A stretch of DNA of 64,000 nucleotides from Siphonodentalium dalli (Eukaryota > Mollusca > Scaphopoda > Gadilida > Siphonodentaliidae), in the NCBI GenBank assembly GCA_032622095.1, contig CP136066.1, forward strand, positions 171,739,164-171,803,163, read 5' to 3'. A program made the translations under genes and the position numbers. The first letter of the stretch is position 1; each line of letters opens with the position of its first letter. The notes beneath the pieces are model-generated. The model worked only from the letters and a program-made list of their open reading frames with translations, did not search any database and had not been told where the DNA came from. Below, piece by piece: positions 1-11,500 of this stretch.

Positions 1-60
1 TCCTTGGTTACCAAGTTATCAGGTCACTAGTGATAACAACCTCTGTTCATAGCCTTGATG

Positions 61-505
61 GGCCGGCCTGAAAATATGGTGCCAACCTTTTGCAGAATGC
101 ACAGCAGCAGGCTAGCATCACTAAATTCACCTTCTGTGGACCTCATTCTACTTAGGCCCCATATTCTCTGGAAAGTATCTTTATTATCATATTACCAAGT
201 TATTTAGTTTCTTTAGAAAGCTACTTTTTCATATTTTAGTTTAGTATCTCTATATCCCCAAATTGGCAGACTACACAATGCATAATAGAGGTGCCCAATG
301 GTTGCACATCACCATATTTACCATCTGGGAAGTTAAATCTGAGTCTAGGTCTCCCAATTGATACAGATGAGACCATACAGAACGAGGTCCCCAGTTGATG
401 AATTCGGTGATGCTAGCCCACTGTGCAGGATATCATCACTAAATTCACCCTCTGTGGACCTCATTCTAGAAATGTCTGGCACCATATTTTCAGGCCTGAC
501 AGAGT
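61..505. repeat. Inverted-repeat dispersed element, family A copy 1
   Basis: The outer arms are GGCCGGCCTGAAAATATGG at the left and the complement, ending in CAGGCCTGAC, at the right (about 478-503). Inside lie the modules GCTAGCATCACTAAATTCAC (111-130) and its inverse GTGATGCTAGCCCA near 408. The middle 152-350 aligns with 6630-6830, so this is one of two copies in the window. No coding frame is supported. It is a non-autonomous MITE-like element by structure; the superfamily is not identified. Confidence 0.7.
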
Positions 506-597
506 TGCTCCTTTTCAATACTACTCTCTATACATTTGGCTTTATAGAATTGTGGGCATGCTATTTAGGACATGATTGAATAAACGTGATGGCATAT

Positions 598-808
598 AGT
601 AATGCCCTAAATAATTGACTCCTAAACCACAGCATAATTATATGTAATTTTTCAGGATTTAGTCGGAAATATCGCTTGTTGCCATTCATCGGAAAGCACT
701 CACTGAGAGCTTTCCAATGAATGGCAACAAGCCGTATTTCCGATTGAATCCTGAAAAAGTACCCATAATTATACTGTGGTTAAGGAGTCGATTAGTTAGG
801 GCATTACT
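598..808. repeat. MITE-like near-perfect hairpin
   Basis: Two arms of about 95 bases (598-698 and 707-808) are complementary with few mismatches. The left arm starts AGTAATGCCCTAA and the right arm ends GGGCATTACT. The loop is about 10 bases around CACTCACTGA. There is no open frame. The size and form fit a MITE or a hairpin RNA source. No clear target duplication is visible at its borders. Confidence 0.75.
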
Positions 809-1039
809 GCAGTGAACTGTGCAGGATGATCTTTGAGGACAACAATATTATTTTCCCTTATATAATAAAGTTATGCATTTTATTGAGCGCTGTTTCAATA
901 GCTAATCGAGATAAGATAGTATTGGGTTGTAAGATTTCATTTATTGGAGATCTCAGTATTATTCTGTAGGTAAAATCAGTTATAAACTGATTTGTCCAAA
1001 TAGCAAACAGAGAGATCAAAAAGTTTCTAAAACGTCCAT

Positions 1040-1580
1040 TTAAAGATACGGACGGGGTTTGGCGTGGGTATGCTGTTAAAATATTCATCATTGTCAAAAA
1101 CCGCCATAAACAGAAAGACAGTAAAATATAGACTTTGTTCTTATACCAACAGAAATATGGCATAAACAGTATGTTATTGTCAATTTTTTTTCCTTTGTTA
1201 TGTAAACAAAAGCAAAAAATGTTACGTTACCTGGCTTTTGTTTAGATCCGGATATGGTAAACATAAATAGCGTTATTTGTTACTGTTTTCCTGATATGGA
1301 AATAATAAAGAGCGTTTATATCATTTGTGTGTGATTAACCAATAGAATTGCACTGTGTTATGTAAACAGAAGCACAACCTCTGTAACACGAGCAGGCTCT
1401 TGTTTACATACAGCATCATACGTCTTGACGACAATATACTATTTACGTGCTGATTATGTTTGGCATATGAACAAAACTATATATATTTTAATATTCCTTC
1501 TGTTGATGGCGGTTTGAACAAATATGAATATTTCTGCAACGAACGCTGCCTGTGCCTTTAAATAGCTTTCTTTTATCTTT
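1040..1580. repeat. Dispersed repeat family B, copy 1
   Basis: This segment aligns along its length with 13950-14445. Shared blocks include the CAAAAACCGCCA segment, GTATGTTATTGTCA, TTATGTAAACAAAAGCA, CCTGATATGGAA, the motif AAAGAGCGTT (1307-1316) and CAAATATGAATATTT near the right end. No open frame is conserved between the copies, so it is a non-coding mobile fragment or LTR-like remnant of unknown class. Confidence 0.65.
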
Positions 1581-1629
1581 TTACCAAGGCCAATCTTCTG
1601 CCTGACATCCCAGAGTCTACTTTTATTGT

Positions 1630-1652
1630 CCCCCCCCCCCCCCCCTCCCCCC
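1630..1652. repeat. Poly-C tract
   Basis: Twenty-three bases, all C except one T. It sits next to ATTGTCC and TATGGGGACC, an arrangement like the end of the repeat at 15,150-15,190 read in reverse, so it is probably an expanded C-run in a repeat tail. Confidence 0.85.
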
Positions 1653-1674
1653 AAATTTTTTATGGGGACCATAG

Positions 1675-1920
1675 ACATTAGTTGTGTTTGTCGGGGCATC
1701 CGTACGTCGTCTGAATCATTTGTTGTCCAGATGATAATTTGAATAGTATTTGACAGAATTTAATGAAACTAGGTATGTGATGTTCATATGAGAAAGTCCC
1801 GATCAAGTTCAATTTTGGATGCGATCCAACTATTTCGGGTAGAGTTATGCCCCTTTTCGACTTAGTATTATGTTGATTATTTTGTTGTCTGGATGACAAC
1901 TCTAGTTATGATTATCCAAT
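1675..1920. repeat. Dispersed non-coding repeat, GATCAAGTTC type
   Basis: It contains phrases such as AATGAAACTAGGTATGTGAT, GATCAAGTTCAATTTTGGAT and AGAGTTATGCCCCTTTTCGA. These recall abundant dispersed repeats of lophotrochozoan genomes and the modules at 14,600-15,190 and 30,840-31,230 here. No gene is visible. The stretch 1920-2720 holds only AT-rich sequence, a weak family A fragment (2090-2185) and a copy of CTGAGTATGGTTTTAATCAG (2624-2643), related to the hairpin at 12,099. Confidence 0.45.
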
Positions 1921-2725
1921 AGCTTTCACATTTAATAAGTTGATTCATCACGCCCCTTTTCAGACTCAGAATTTGCTGATTATTATTCTGGTATTTTATT
2001 AAATAAATTAACAACATACAGTCAGAAGCAAGATTGATTCAATGATTGTTCCTTGAATCAATTTTATTATTTCTAAAGAAACCACCTTTTTGTGGGGGAC
2101 GTATAGCCTAGCCTGCAAATAGTGTGGCTGTCATTTGCATAATGAATTCACCAAATTCACCTTCTGGGAACCTCATTCTCTTTTTATTCTTATTTCAACC
2201 CCAATTAATCCAAATCCAAAAGTGAAATCTACCTCAGATTGATCGGTACTAAATGTTGAAATTCTTGATAATATTCAATTCTATTGGGCATGTTAGCTAC
2301 TATTAATATTTGTCAATTCTGGACTCTTTTATATACGACTTTCAGCTTTATAGTATTTAATTGTATGTTGTAAACTCTGAATTTGTAAAAACTGTGTGAA
2401 ATTAGCTATGCGGCGAATAAGTTCTTATACTATTTTTAGCTAATGGGTGGGGTTTACTGGAATCGTGCTGGCTGAAGGAATTCCCCCAGTCTTGGGTATT
2501 CCATGCGACTATAGCCTGATTAGTTACTTCGCTTTACTGATGATATTGTGATTGGCTGGCAATTATGTAATTCCTGCTTGTGGTAATGGAACCCCTTCCG
2601 AATTTCGTTAGTACCCAAAGCGTCTGAGTATGGTTTTAATCAGAACTGACACACTATTTGCAGTTTTGAAAGAAACTACCTTTATCAAGGATGTGTGGCC
2701 TATCAGCCTTTTATTTCTCTTTCAG

Positions 2726-2869
2726 TTTGAGAACTGCGGCATTATCTTTGGTATAGATGAGCATCTTCTACACCACATCATGACAGCCCACGTAGTACAA
2801 AATGCCAAAGTGATGAGATGTCTGTGGCGTGGCTGCAGGGAGTGGATCTCATCAGAGGGGGACAAACAG
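2726..2869 (+). CDS. C2H2 zinc-finger protein, penultimate exon
   Basis: The exon follows a good acceptor (pyrimidine tract then TTTCAG) and ends at CAG|gtaaca. It is 144 bp, 48 codons, phase 0 at both ends. Residues 4-22 hold the second Cys and both His of one finger (C4, F8, L14, H17-x4-H22); its first Cys must be in the preceding exon, which I did not find. Residues 32-37 (CLWRGC) give the Cys pair of the next finger, C-x4-C, whose His pair is supplied by the final exon at 5579. The C-x4-C spacing is of the GLI/AEBP2 type. Such proteins bind nucleic acid in the nucleus. I cannot name the orthologue. The open frame continues past the donor only by chance. Confidence 0.72.
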
Positions 2870-2880
2870 GTAACATTAAC

Positions 2881-3110
2881 CCGTTATATACTGAATAGAT
2901 GTCCCCACTCAGTTATAAAAGTATACATTGGAATGGTTTATTATTCATTTGTAGGGATGTTAAGGATATATGAGCAGACGACAGCCTGATGGAAAGATAG
3001 TACAAGTGCAGAAGAAATCATATTCATTGGAGGGAAATGTGGTCATTTGTTGAACATATTATGTGAACATTATTTAAGGGATCTACTTGACAATGGGTAT
3101 TTAGTATATA
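2881..3110. repeat. Dispersed repeat family D, copy 1
   Basis: It aligns with 3708-3935 and in part with 7095-7225. Shared phrases are TATACTGAATGGAT-like, ATTGGAATGGTNTATTATTC, GACGACAG and GTNNTTTGTTGAAC. It lies in the intron of the zinc-finger gene. No frame is conserved. Confidence 0.65.
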
Positions 3111-3197
3111 AAGGGTTCGAGACTTATTTAGGGCATAAAATACAAATTCTGATTCAGAGGCTTAGGGTACACAATTAATTCTACCAATATATATAGA

Positions 3198-3325
3198 ATA
3201 TGTAGTTAGTGCCATCACTTAAACTGTTTATGTCCGTGAAGGGGATTTGAGTATCTATAGATACCAAATCCCTCGTGCAGACATAAACAGTTTAATCGTC
3301 AGACTGTCGTCTGCTACATATTTTA
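3198..3325. repeat. Hairpin element
   Basis: Nested inverted repeat. The inner arms are AAACTGTTTATGTCC (3221-3235) and the complementary GACATAAACAGTTTA. The central part GGGGATTTG...CAAATCCC flanks a short loop at CTATAG. The outer arms are AATATGTAG and CTACATATT. It is intronic and non-coding. Confidence 0.7.
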
Positions 3326-3707
3326 TTTATCCATGACACAAAAATTGTCATTTTTCAAAGTGTTTTTTCAATGACACCCATGCATTTATGAGGCAACATA
3401 ATTTAATTAGTATTCACGATGTGGACAAATAGAAGTGCAGAAGAAAAAATAAATAGCTCTTTGGCTCTTTGATACTTGTTTGAAATATTCTTTGTTCTAA
3501 CGGTTTATAAACGTTTCAGAATGGAAAAACTTTTCTTCTTTTTTCTCATTTTCCATCAATTACAATGAATTGGGGCTGAGAAAACATTCCATATTTGAAT
3601 GACGTCATTCAGGTCAGGTGATGTTTTCCCTAGTCACATGTGCAATTCAGATATATAGTTACATCATGGAAGTATTACTAATCTAATAAACCTGCTTGAT
3701 GTAATCA

Positions 3708-3935
3708 ACTTAACCATTTCTATACTGAATGGATTCTCCATTCAGTTATAAATGTATACATTGGAATGGTCTATTATTCAGTTGCAGGGGTGTTTAGATA
3801 ATAAAAACAGATGACAGACAGAATACATGATCAGGAGGATTCATTTTAATGGTGGGAAAGGTCGTTTGTTGAACTTATTATCTGAACATTTCCTAAGGGA
3901 ACTACTCATCAATGAGTATTTAGTATAGACAGTTG
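3708..3935. repeat. Dispersed repeat family D, copy 2
   Basis: Second, direct-orientation copy of the sequence at 2881-3110, about 830 bp downstream in the same intron. The intron sequence from here to 4690 is AT-rich and shows nothing else I can support. Confidence 0.6.
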
Positions 3936-4692
3936 ATCGAGCACGCTTTATGTTGGCAATGTAGGTAGTGAGTGAGCAGTGGATAAATATATACATTATT
4001 ATAAAATATTGTCTGTGATAATATTGGCAGATCTGGTGCAATCTTAACAATTATTATCTAGACCTGAGAAAACTGGGTGAAATTAAAATTATTTAATTAG
4101 GCCATTATCTTGTGCCAGAGAACCATGGTTGGTCGATTTAAGACAATGATATGTTTTCCAAAAAGTCATTGATATCAATCAATATTTTTGAAATGATAAT
4201 AAAAAGTAAAAAACTACAAGAATTATCCAGGTTTTTGTAAAATATAACATGATTAGTATGATTAAACAAATACAAAACTGGATAAATAGTTAAATTGTAC
4301 AGCAATGTTCAACCCCCCATAAAGAACATAGCCATACTGCATGGTATTTACTGTTCCAGCAAATGTCTGTTCCACGTTAATAACATTGTTGGTGTTGTCA
4401 AAATATTTCAACAATTCTCACAAGACTATCAAATTTTCTTTCCTTTCTCGATTGTCATAGATGCTAACTCAGTAATTCTACAATATATTCTGCAGTCTGG
4501 ACTATTCTAGACAATAGGTGTCTATATTCTATTGTGTGAATAATGTTCTGAAGTCATTGAAGAACAAAAGTGATTGGTATTCGGTTTTTAAATTGATTGA
4601 GATAATGTCATGTACAAGTTGAATATAGATCTACATATCCATTTATCATGAGCTTATAGGACCTACCTGGACCTGAGTATATGCCTAAAGCA

Positions 4693-5139
4693 CATATGTG
4701 ACCCGCCATATCAAATCCAGTCGTAAGTCGGGATTTTTTTACCCTGTGCCAATGCATTCTCTTATATATGCATTGGCCTAACAAGAGAATGCATTGGCCT
4801 AACAATTTTTTACAATTTTAATAATTTTTTCTTGTATTCTTTAACAATTTTATAATTTCACCCATACAGAGTCCCAGACAAACATGAGCAGACGACACTC
4901 TTCTATATGCTTCTACATATGTGTGGGGCTCCCTGCAGCGTAATGGATGTTTTTTATTTTATGTCCTAAAAATTGTAAGAAACATTTATTTAAAAAAAAT
5001 GATAAAAAATTGTTAGGCCAATGCATTCTCTTATATATGCGAGGCGACCTATGGTCGACTCGCATATATAAGAGAATGCATTGGCACAGGGTAAAAAAAT
5101 CCCGACTTACGACTGGATTTGATATGGCGGGTCACATAT
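4693..5139. repeat. Foldback element with 80-bp arms and two internal palindromes
   Basis: The left arm 4693-4770 (starting ATATGTGACCCGCCATATC) is repeated almost perfectly as its complement at about 5060-5139. A decayed copy of the 69-bp palindrome family lies at 4748-4799 and a complete one at 5017-5085. The perfect arms make the same peptide string appear in frames on both strands, a symmetry artefact and not a gene. It lies in the last intron of the zinc-finger gene. Confidence 0.8.
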
Positions 5140-5578
5140 ATAATACAATTTTTTTTTATAGTCTATATGATCTGCCATGATATTTGTGTGTAAGGTTGGC
5201 ATATGTGATAAAGGTTGATTTGGAGCTTCCTGCAGCTTTTCTCGTGGAAACAATCATATGATTATGAATTAAATCAGCCTTTGGTATGATAAGCAACATT
5301 TTTGGGGACTTTCATTTATCAGCAAAATTGCATAATTACAAACATATTTCCATAACAATTATAAAATTTTCTTTTTTTAAATCGATTTAAATAAAAAACA
5401 ATCTTATTTAAATAAAAACAAATTAAAAAAGGCAAATTTAGCTGTTTTTCACTGTTTTTTTCATTATTCACTTTGGGTTGTCTGTCAATGTTGGAATAAA
5501 CTGATATGTCCACTTCAAACGCTGGGTTGTTCCCCTGATTGTTCAGAATATGAATTCATGTTCTATTTTTATTCACAG

Positions 5579-5623
5579 AAGATAGCTGAGCATATGCTGC
5601 GACATCTTCAGGAGACCATATGA
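5579..5623 (+). CDS. C2H2 zinc-finger protein, final coding exon
   Basis: After the acceptor ATTCACAG the frame reads fourteen codons, KIAEHMLRHLQETI, then TGA at 5621-5623. Phase 0 matches the donor at 2869/2870. Joining completes a finger: C-x4-C from the upstream exon, fifteen residues, then H-x3-H (H-MLR-H). That match of phase and zinc ligands is the reason for the call. The intron would be 2.7 kb and is filled with repeats. The C-terminus lies ten residues after the first ligand His, so the protein ends with this finger. Confidence 0.66.
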   Translation, partial: KIAEHMLRHLQETI

Positions 5624-5955
5624 TCAACTGATGCTGTAACACTTGGGGATGATTGTCCTGCAAACAACCATTGCAAAAGAGAGTGATGTACTACACCTCT
5701 CACAGAACCAGGACAACTTCATTGTGCTATATTGTCTGTTGCCAAAAGCATAAAGTTGGTTCAGCAATTGATTTTGTTATGATATAAATCTGCCCTTCAA
5801 ATAGCTGAGTTTCTATTCAAGTTTCTGATTTGCATAGTGTTTTCCAGTGTAAAATGTTTTTATTTTACTCTCTGTTCACATAGCTGTCTCCACACAAGTC
5901 TCATACACTTACAAACAATATATGTTTTGAAATATTGAACCAACATGCTTCACTG
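5624..5955 (+). other. Probable 3' UTR of the zinc-finger gene
   Basis: No open frame and no repeat is recognised. No canonical AATAAA occurs between the stop codon and the MITE at 5956; the first one (5993-5998) lies inside that MITE. Confidence 0.4.
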
Positions 5956-6355
5956 TTAACCCTTTACCCAACAAACCGGCCAAAACCGGCCAAATAAAGC
6001 TTCAACAGCCTAAAATATCTTCGGTCTGTCTCAATAGAACCATACACATATGGGTATCATTGGAACCGGCTCATTGACCACATTGTGATGGTTACAGTTA
6101 TGCCCTGTGCCAATGCATTCTCTTATATATGCGAGTCGACCATAGGTCGCCTCGCATATATAAGAGAATGCATTGGCCTAAAAAAAATCTTTTTTTAACA
6201 CTTTTTACCATTTTTTCTTACATTCTTTAACAATTTTATAATTTTTAATGTGTTAAGCCAATGCATTCTCTTATATATGCGAGGCGACCTATGGTCGACT
6301 CGCATATATAAGAGAATGCATTGGCACAGGGCCCTTCTGTTGGGTAAAGGGTTAA
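5956..6355. mobile_element. MITE with TTAA ends carrying two 69-bp palindromes
   Basis: The terminal inverted repeats are TTAACCCTTTACCCAACA (left) and TGTTGGGTAAAGGGTTAA (right), so TTAA is present at both borders, as in piggyBac-type target duplications. Inside are two copies of the 69-bp palindrome in opposite orientation (6109-6177 and 6257-6325), separated by an AT-rich spacer with AACAATTTTATAATTT. No transposase frame. It is 400 bp and non-autonomous. Confidence 0.78.
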
Positions 6356-6540
6356 GTAAAGTCTTGTGTCCTTTTGGACAAGTATTACAGAGAACACTGC
6401 ATTTACCTTGGGTCTCTGACAAATACAAATCTGGTGCTAGTACACTGTGTGTTGGACAGAAATTTGGCAATGAGCTATGTTTTATGTATTATGACAATTG
6501 TATATATAAAGCATGATTATAGCATGTCTTGTCATTTACA

Positions 6541-6930
6541 AAATGAGTCCCCAGAGGGTGATTTTAGTGACACCAGCTCGCTTAGCAGGCTAGCATCACT
6601 AAATTCGCCCTCTGGTGACCTCATTCTGTTTAGGCCTCATCTTCTCTGGAAAGTTTCTTTATTATCAAATATCTATAGAAACTTATTCACATAGATTCTA
6701 TTTCTTTTTTAGTTTAGTTTTTCTGTATCACCCAAATTGGCAGACCACACATAACATAATCGAGGTTCCCAATGGGTGCACATCACAATATTCACCATTT
6801 GGGAACTTCAATCTGAGTCTATCTGAGGTCATCCTGAATGAGGTCCCCCGGAGGGTGAATTTGGTGATGCTAGCCCACTATGTGGGATAGCATCACTAAA
6901 TTCACCCTCTGGGGACCTCATTCTGCCAAT
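6541..6930. repeat. Dispersed element, family A copy 2
   Basis: It is homologous to 109-470. A hairpin module lies at each end: AGTCCCCAGAGGGTG...GCATCACTAAATTCGC (6545-6610) and GAATGAGGTCCCCC...GGGGACCTCATTC (6836-6927). Non-coding. Confidence 0.7.
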
Positions 6931-7094
6931 GACAGGCACGCTATAATCAGACTTGTATCTTATATGTTTAATATTGATGTATATTGTTAATATGGGAGAT
7001 AAATTGAAGGAGAGAAGTAAATTATTTTAAGTTGTCGTATTATCAGAGCCAGTTGTTAGTGGACAGGTTCTGTAATGGTAGATCCAGGGCTCAG

Positions 7095-7225
7095 ATTAAC
7101 TTTTTCTATACTAAATGGATTCTCCCAATCAGTTAAAAAGTGTACATTGGAATGGTCTATTATTCAGTTGAAGGGATGTTAAGGTGATAAAAGTAGACGA
7201 CAGATAAATAAAAGTGCAGAAGGAG
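7095..7225. repeat. Dispersed repeat family D, copy 3 (partial)
   Basis: It contains CATTGGAATGGTCTATTATT and GACGACAGA as in the copies at 2881 and 3708, and lacks their downstream part. Confidence 0.55.
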
Positions 7226-7319
7226 CAAGATAGAATCATAGAAAACAACAAATATTTAAAAAGTCCAGTCATAAGAAATGTTAAAATATAATAGTTATAT
7301 CATAAGTTGTATATAGATG

Positions 7320-7563
7320 TTATCCCTTCCATGACTGGAGCTTCCTGAGAGAAAAAAATGTGTCAATGCATTATCTTATATATGCGAGTCTCCCACAGGG
7401 AGCCTCGCATACATAAGAGACTACATTGGCCTAACAATATTTACCTTGACCATGTAAGCCAGTGCATTCTCTCTCCCTATGGGAGACTCGCATATATAAG
7501 AGAATGCATTGGCACTGGATCCTAAATGCTGCACCAGCGCAGCTCCCATCATGAAAGAGTTAA
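7320..7563. mobile_element. MITE with CCCTTCCATGACTGGAGC ends and two palindromes
   Basis: The left end is TTATCCCTTCCATGACTGGA and the right end is the complement of TTAACTCTTTCATGATGGGA. Palindromes of the 69-bp family lie at 7362-7430 (full, GGGAG/CTCCC subfamily) and 7458-7513 (internally deleted). Non-coding. The end sequence resembles those at 8904-9130 and near 26,515. Confidence 0.65.
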
Positions 7564-8430
7564 TGTTTTGTGATTTCAATAAAAGTGGCTCCAGTCATAA
7601 AAGATTTAAATCAAATAATCTATCGCGAAATGATGTAAAACAAATTTTAACTGCAGCATTTTAAATCATTTTAACTATTGTTCACACTTCAAATGACTGT
7701 ATCGAGATGCACCATCGCAATGGTTTTGTAAATACTGAGACATGATGGATGTAGCACTGTTAAATTAATAGTTGAATAAATACAAAATCTGTGTTCTCAG
7801 GTACCTCCCTCATCACTAAAATGTTCTTTTAAAAAGCCTCTTCAAACATTTTTTTCAATATTTTCTGTTAGAAATATTGGATTTGAACTAGAAAATGAAT
7901 TTTGTTTTGTTTCTGGAGTTTGTTTTCCAGATTTTGAGAAAGAAAATAAAAATAAATAGCCTCCCTCCGCAACAAATTTCTTACCAGCTTAGTTATATAT
8001 TTTGAAGAAGATCTTACCATTGCAGAATCTGTCTACCAGTTATATTATGAAGGCAATCATGAGCATTTATGTTATATAATTATTGATAATTTATAAGTCT
8101 TTCATTTATTTATATTAAAATACTTGAACAAAATATTGTTTATTATTCTTAAAGATATATTCCTTTTTCTGACACAGCTAGGGGATTAATATCATCATTC
8201 ATTGTATTCACTGAAATGCCAAATACTTATTCTCTGAAACTACCAGGTTGTTTGAGCTCATATATGCCCTTTGATTTGTTCGTCAGAGACAATACAAAAT
8301 ATCAGGGCAGAGTTATATGGGAAGATGTTCATCTGGATTATGTTTGTTTTAGGTACAAATTTATGTACCTACTAGCTGATGAGCCTGACTTCGTCCTGGC
8401 TATTTAGGGATATATTTGCCAGAAACATGC
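7564..8430. other. No feature recognised
   Basis: AT-rich sequence with short frames of random composition. I see no splice-bounded exon, repeat structure or RNA gene. Confidence 0.5.
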
Positions 8431-8700
8431 CTATATGAGCAAGGTCAAGGGCACGCTCACACATGAAATTGGACCTGCCCATATTGTTCCCTTCAAAGTA
8501 GGCCTACATTCTAAATTTGAGTCAGATTGGTCAAGGTCCAGAAACATGACTATATGAGCATATATGAGCGAGGTCAAGAACATGGTTGCACATGAAATTG
8601 GACCCACCCATATTGTTCCCCGGATCATAGGAGGCCTACATACCAAATTTGAGTGAGATCGGTCGAGCGGTTTTCGAGTCATAACATACAGACAGACAGA
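8431..8700. repeat. Duplicated repeat module with GACAGACAGACA tail
   Basis: Two direct copies, about 125 bp apart, of a module with CACATGAAATTGGACC, CATATTGTTCCC, AGGCCTACAT and AAATTTGAGT. It ends in GTCATAACATACAGACAGAC. The layout is that of SINE-like or LINE-tail repeats of marine invertebrates. The superfamily is not identified. Confidence 0.6.
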
Positions 8701-8903
8701 CAAGTTCCAAAATATATAATATATTTTTGCCACGTGAACATATTTATTTTGTGCATATTTGATATGCACCAGGTGTGTTTTTATATTTACCAGGTACAAA
8801 CAGCGATTTTGTGAACCTCATTTTGAAACTCTATGAAATAAAGGACAAGTAATGTTATGATATTGTGTTAGTATAGCATCAGTTATCAGATGCCCAAAAT
8901 ATA

Positions 8904-9130
8904 TATCCCTTACATGATTGCAGGTTCCTGAAATTTTGTGAAAACCCTGTAACAAATCATTCTCTTATATATGCGCGTCTCCCATTGGGCACATCACATT
9001 TATAAGAGAATGTATTGGCCTAAAAAAAACCTTGTAAGCCAGTGCATTCTCTTATAAATGCGAGTTTCCCGATCACTGCCACAGGATATTTAATGCTGCA
9101 CCAGTGCAACTCCAGTCATGAAAGGGTTAA
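8904..9130. mobile_element. MITE related to the one at 7320
   Basis: The left end TATCCCTTACATGATTGCAG and the right end CAGTCATGAAAGGGTTAA are imperfect inverse copies. It holds one decayed palindrome (8952-9019) and half of another (9036-9066). Confidence 0.55.
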
Positions 9131-10176
9131 ATAAATAACAGACAAAAAAGGAAACGAGTAAAAATATTAATAAAAAATCTAATTTAAAAATATTGCTACT
9201 GACATCATGCTTCATGTCACGGTTCAGTGGATCCCCCAGAGTCGCTCGGAGATCATCCATCTGAGCAGAAACTTGGCTGTTGTAGAACTGTGGTCATCTG
9301 AGGAAGATATACTGATTGTTACTTGCATTTGATGGAATAATGACAACATTTTCGGCTAAAAATCGATAGTGTCCCATGTCTTTAAAATGATAATGGGTTT
9401 CGACGTATAGCTTAACTCCGTATGTGGAAAGTTTAGATGGATCTATACATAAATCTACTTAATTGTTAAGTTTGTATACCGCCTGAAGGAATATATGCTA
9501 TCTTAAGACCACATCATGTATATTATATAACAATAACATATCAAAAAGACTTTTTATCTTATATTTTTTAGGGCTATTTTGGTCACAACGTTCTCAACAA
9601 GTCTAACAATGGTTGCTCACCATTTTGCAGCACACAATTGACATTCTGTTATCATTCTTGAAGCAATGTTCACTAGTTCAGAGAATGTACTGTTTATGGA
9701 AGTTATTTCCAATCAATTTGTTTACTTGCTGAGAATGATCTTCCCAAAATCTTGAGACAGGATATGCATGGAAACCCCATAATAATTGTCAATTCAAACT
9801 ATATCAAATTGTAACATTGTGCTACCAACCCATAACCATGTATATATACTCAGTCAGTAAGGATCGTGCTGCAATAAAGTACCATAAGTGTTTCCAAGTA
9901 AAGAGAGGGGATAATTAGTCGGACCAGGTTTGTCAGTAGTTTACAAGGATGCCAATGCTTCTATAGCAAGTGGTATTATTTGCTATTCTAATAAACCCTT
10001 TGCACGATCTTTCATCCACCAACAAAAAACTTCCATTGTTATATGGCTTAACAGCTCAATTGACACTGAACATTAATTAACCAATCACAGAGTAAACGAT
10101 TTAATTAATCTTGAAGATAACTATCGAAAATACTTGTGTATTACTGCATCTTTAGATTTAAACAGACCCACATGTA
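9131..10176. other. No feature recognised
   Basis: AT-rich DNA. I found no supported exon, repeat or RNA gene. Confidence 0.5.
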
Positions 10177-10717
10177 TTAAAGGGGTACTGTACGCCATTT
10201 TCATTAAATTTCCGGTGACAACAACGATCTAATATCGATAATATATAGAAACATAAGTAATTTGAGTCGAAGATGTATTCTGTAAACGCTCAGGTTAATA
10301 GGCTATCTTAAAATTTAATAATTTAAAAGTTAATAATTTGATATAAATTGAATTTATGACTGGAGCCATAAAATGGCGTCAATTAAATTACGAATTTCCA
10401 CACGATCGTATAAAATATTATGATGATACGGGGAGAACACACAAGCCACTCACTGACTAGCGATGATACAATAACTTAAATGATTATATGGGACTAGTAT
10501 GCATATAATATAACTTTTATTTGATTCATTTGGTTGAAAACTGTACAAAAATTACTCGACAACGACAATTTGTATTTTTGCATTCCGGTGAATTTGTCAT
10601 CCGTAACACTACTTCGTACTCAACAGACTTTCAAATAATGAAAAAATTGTTACCTTATTCTCCGACTCGGAGACTATAAAAACCAACAACAACATTTGGC
10701 GCACAGTACCCCTTTAA
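10177..10717. mobile_element. Non-autonomous DNA element with TTAA borders
   Basis: The termini TTAAAGGGGTACTGTACGCC and GGCGCACAGTACCCCTTTAA are inverse copies with one substitution in the first twenty bases. The TTAA at both borders fits a piggyBac-type target duplication. The 541-bp interior has no transposase frame. Confidence 0.7.
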
Positions 10718-10879
10718 TGACCCTTCTATTTCCTGCCATATATTGGCCTAGATTTAAAATAGGAATATATAGAAACCTATAAAATGTAAATATCATACAT
10801 TTATAAAATATATTTAATGAGCACACATGACGGAATGGGAGAATATATTTAGTATGGAAAAGATTAAGTCAGAAATCAG

Positions 10880-11500
10880 AAAATTTCGATTATATGTGGG
10901 ACAACCACTTCTTATTGCATACTTATAACTGCTTAATTAACTTCATGTGGGTGAGTTTCTAAATTCATGTGACAAATATAAAAGAACCAAAAAACTTCTG
11001 ATATATCTTATATGTTGAGCACAAGACGAAAATGGCAGCCATTTAAAAAAAACAGCCATCTTGAATTTGTCTATCATGCTGTCTGGTTGATCAGAAAACA
11101 TCGTTCAGTACTTTACATGGATAATTCATGAAGAATTTCATGTTGGTATGACAAAGCGAGCGATTTTCCCCATTTTGACTCTTTTTGAAACATTTTAAAA
11201 ACCAGGAAAAAATTGATAAATGTTGAACAAACTCATCTTATTACATGTATATAACTGCTTACCTTTACTTTTGTGATTTACTGAACCATGTAACAAAGAA
11301 TATAAATGTGTTTGATATATTGTATGTGTTGAACACAAGCTGACAACGACGGCAATGTTGAAAACAATGGCGGCCATTTTGAATCTTTTGAGAATTCTGA
11401 TTGGTTTGTCGGAAAAAACATGTTCAGCGCATGACACTAATACTTCATGCCAAATTTCATGCTTGTATCACATATAATAAGCTCATATATGACTCATATC
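10880..11500. repeat. Degenerate two-copy tandem repeat, about 305 bp
   Basis: The second part (11,185-11,490) repeats the order of the first (10,880-11,180): ATAACTGCTTA, TGTGA, ATGTGTTGAACACAAG-like, GGCAGCCAT/GGCGGCCAT, TCTGNTTGGTTGATCAGA-like, and CATGNNAATTTCATGNTNGT. It is a common style of dispersed invertebrate repeat. Non-coding. Confidence 0.5.

Noticed and set aside
4608-5180. Related peptides on both strands near 4.6-5.2 kb and again at 6.2-6.5 kb
   Set aside because: They are produced by the symmetry of the palindromes and foldback arms, not by duplicated genes.
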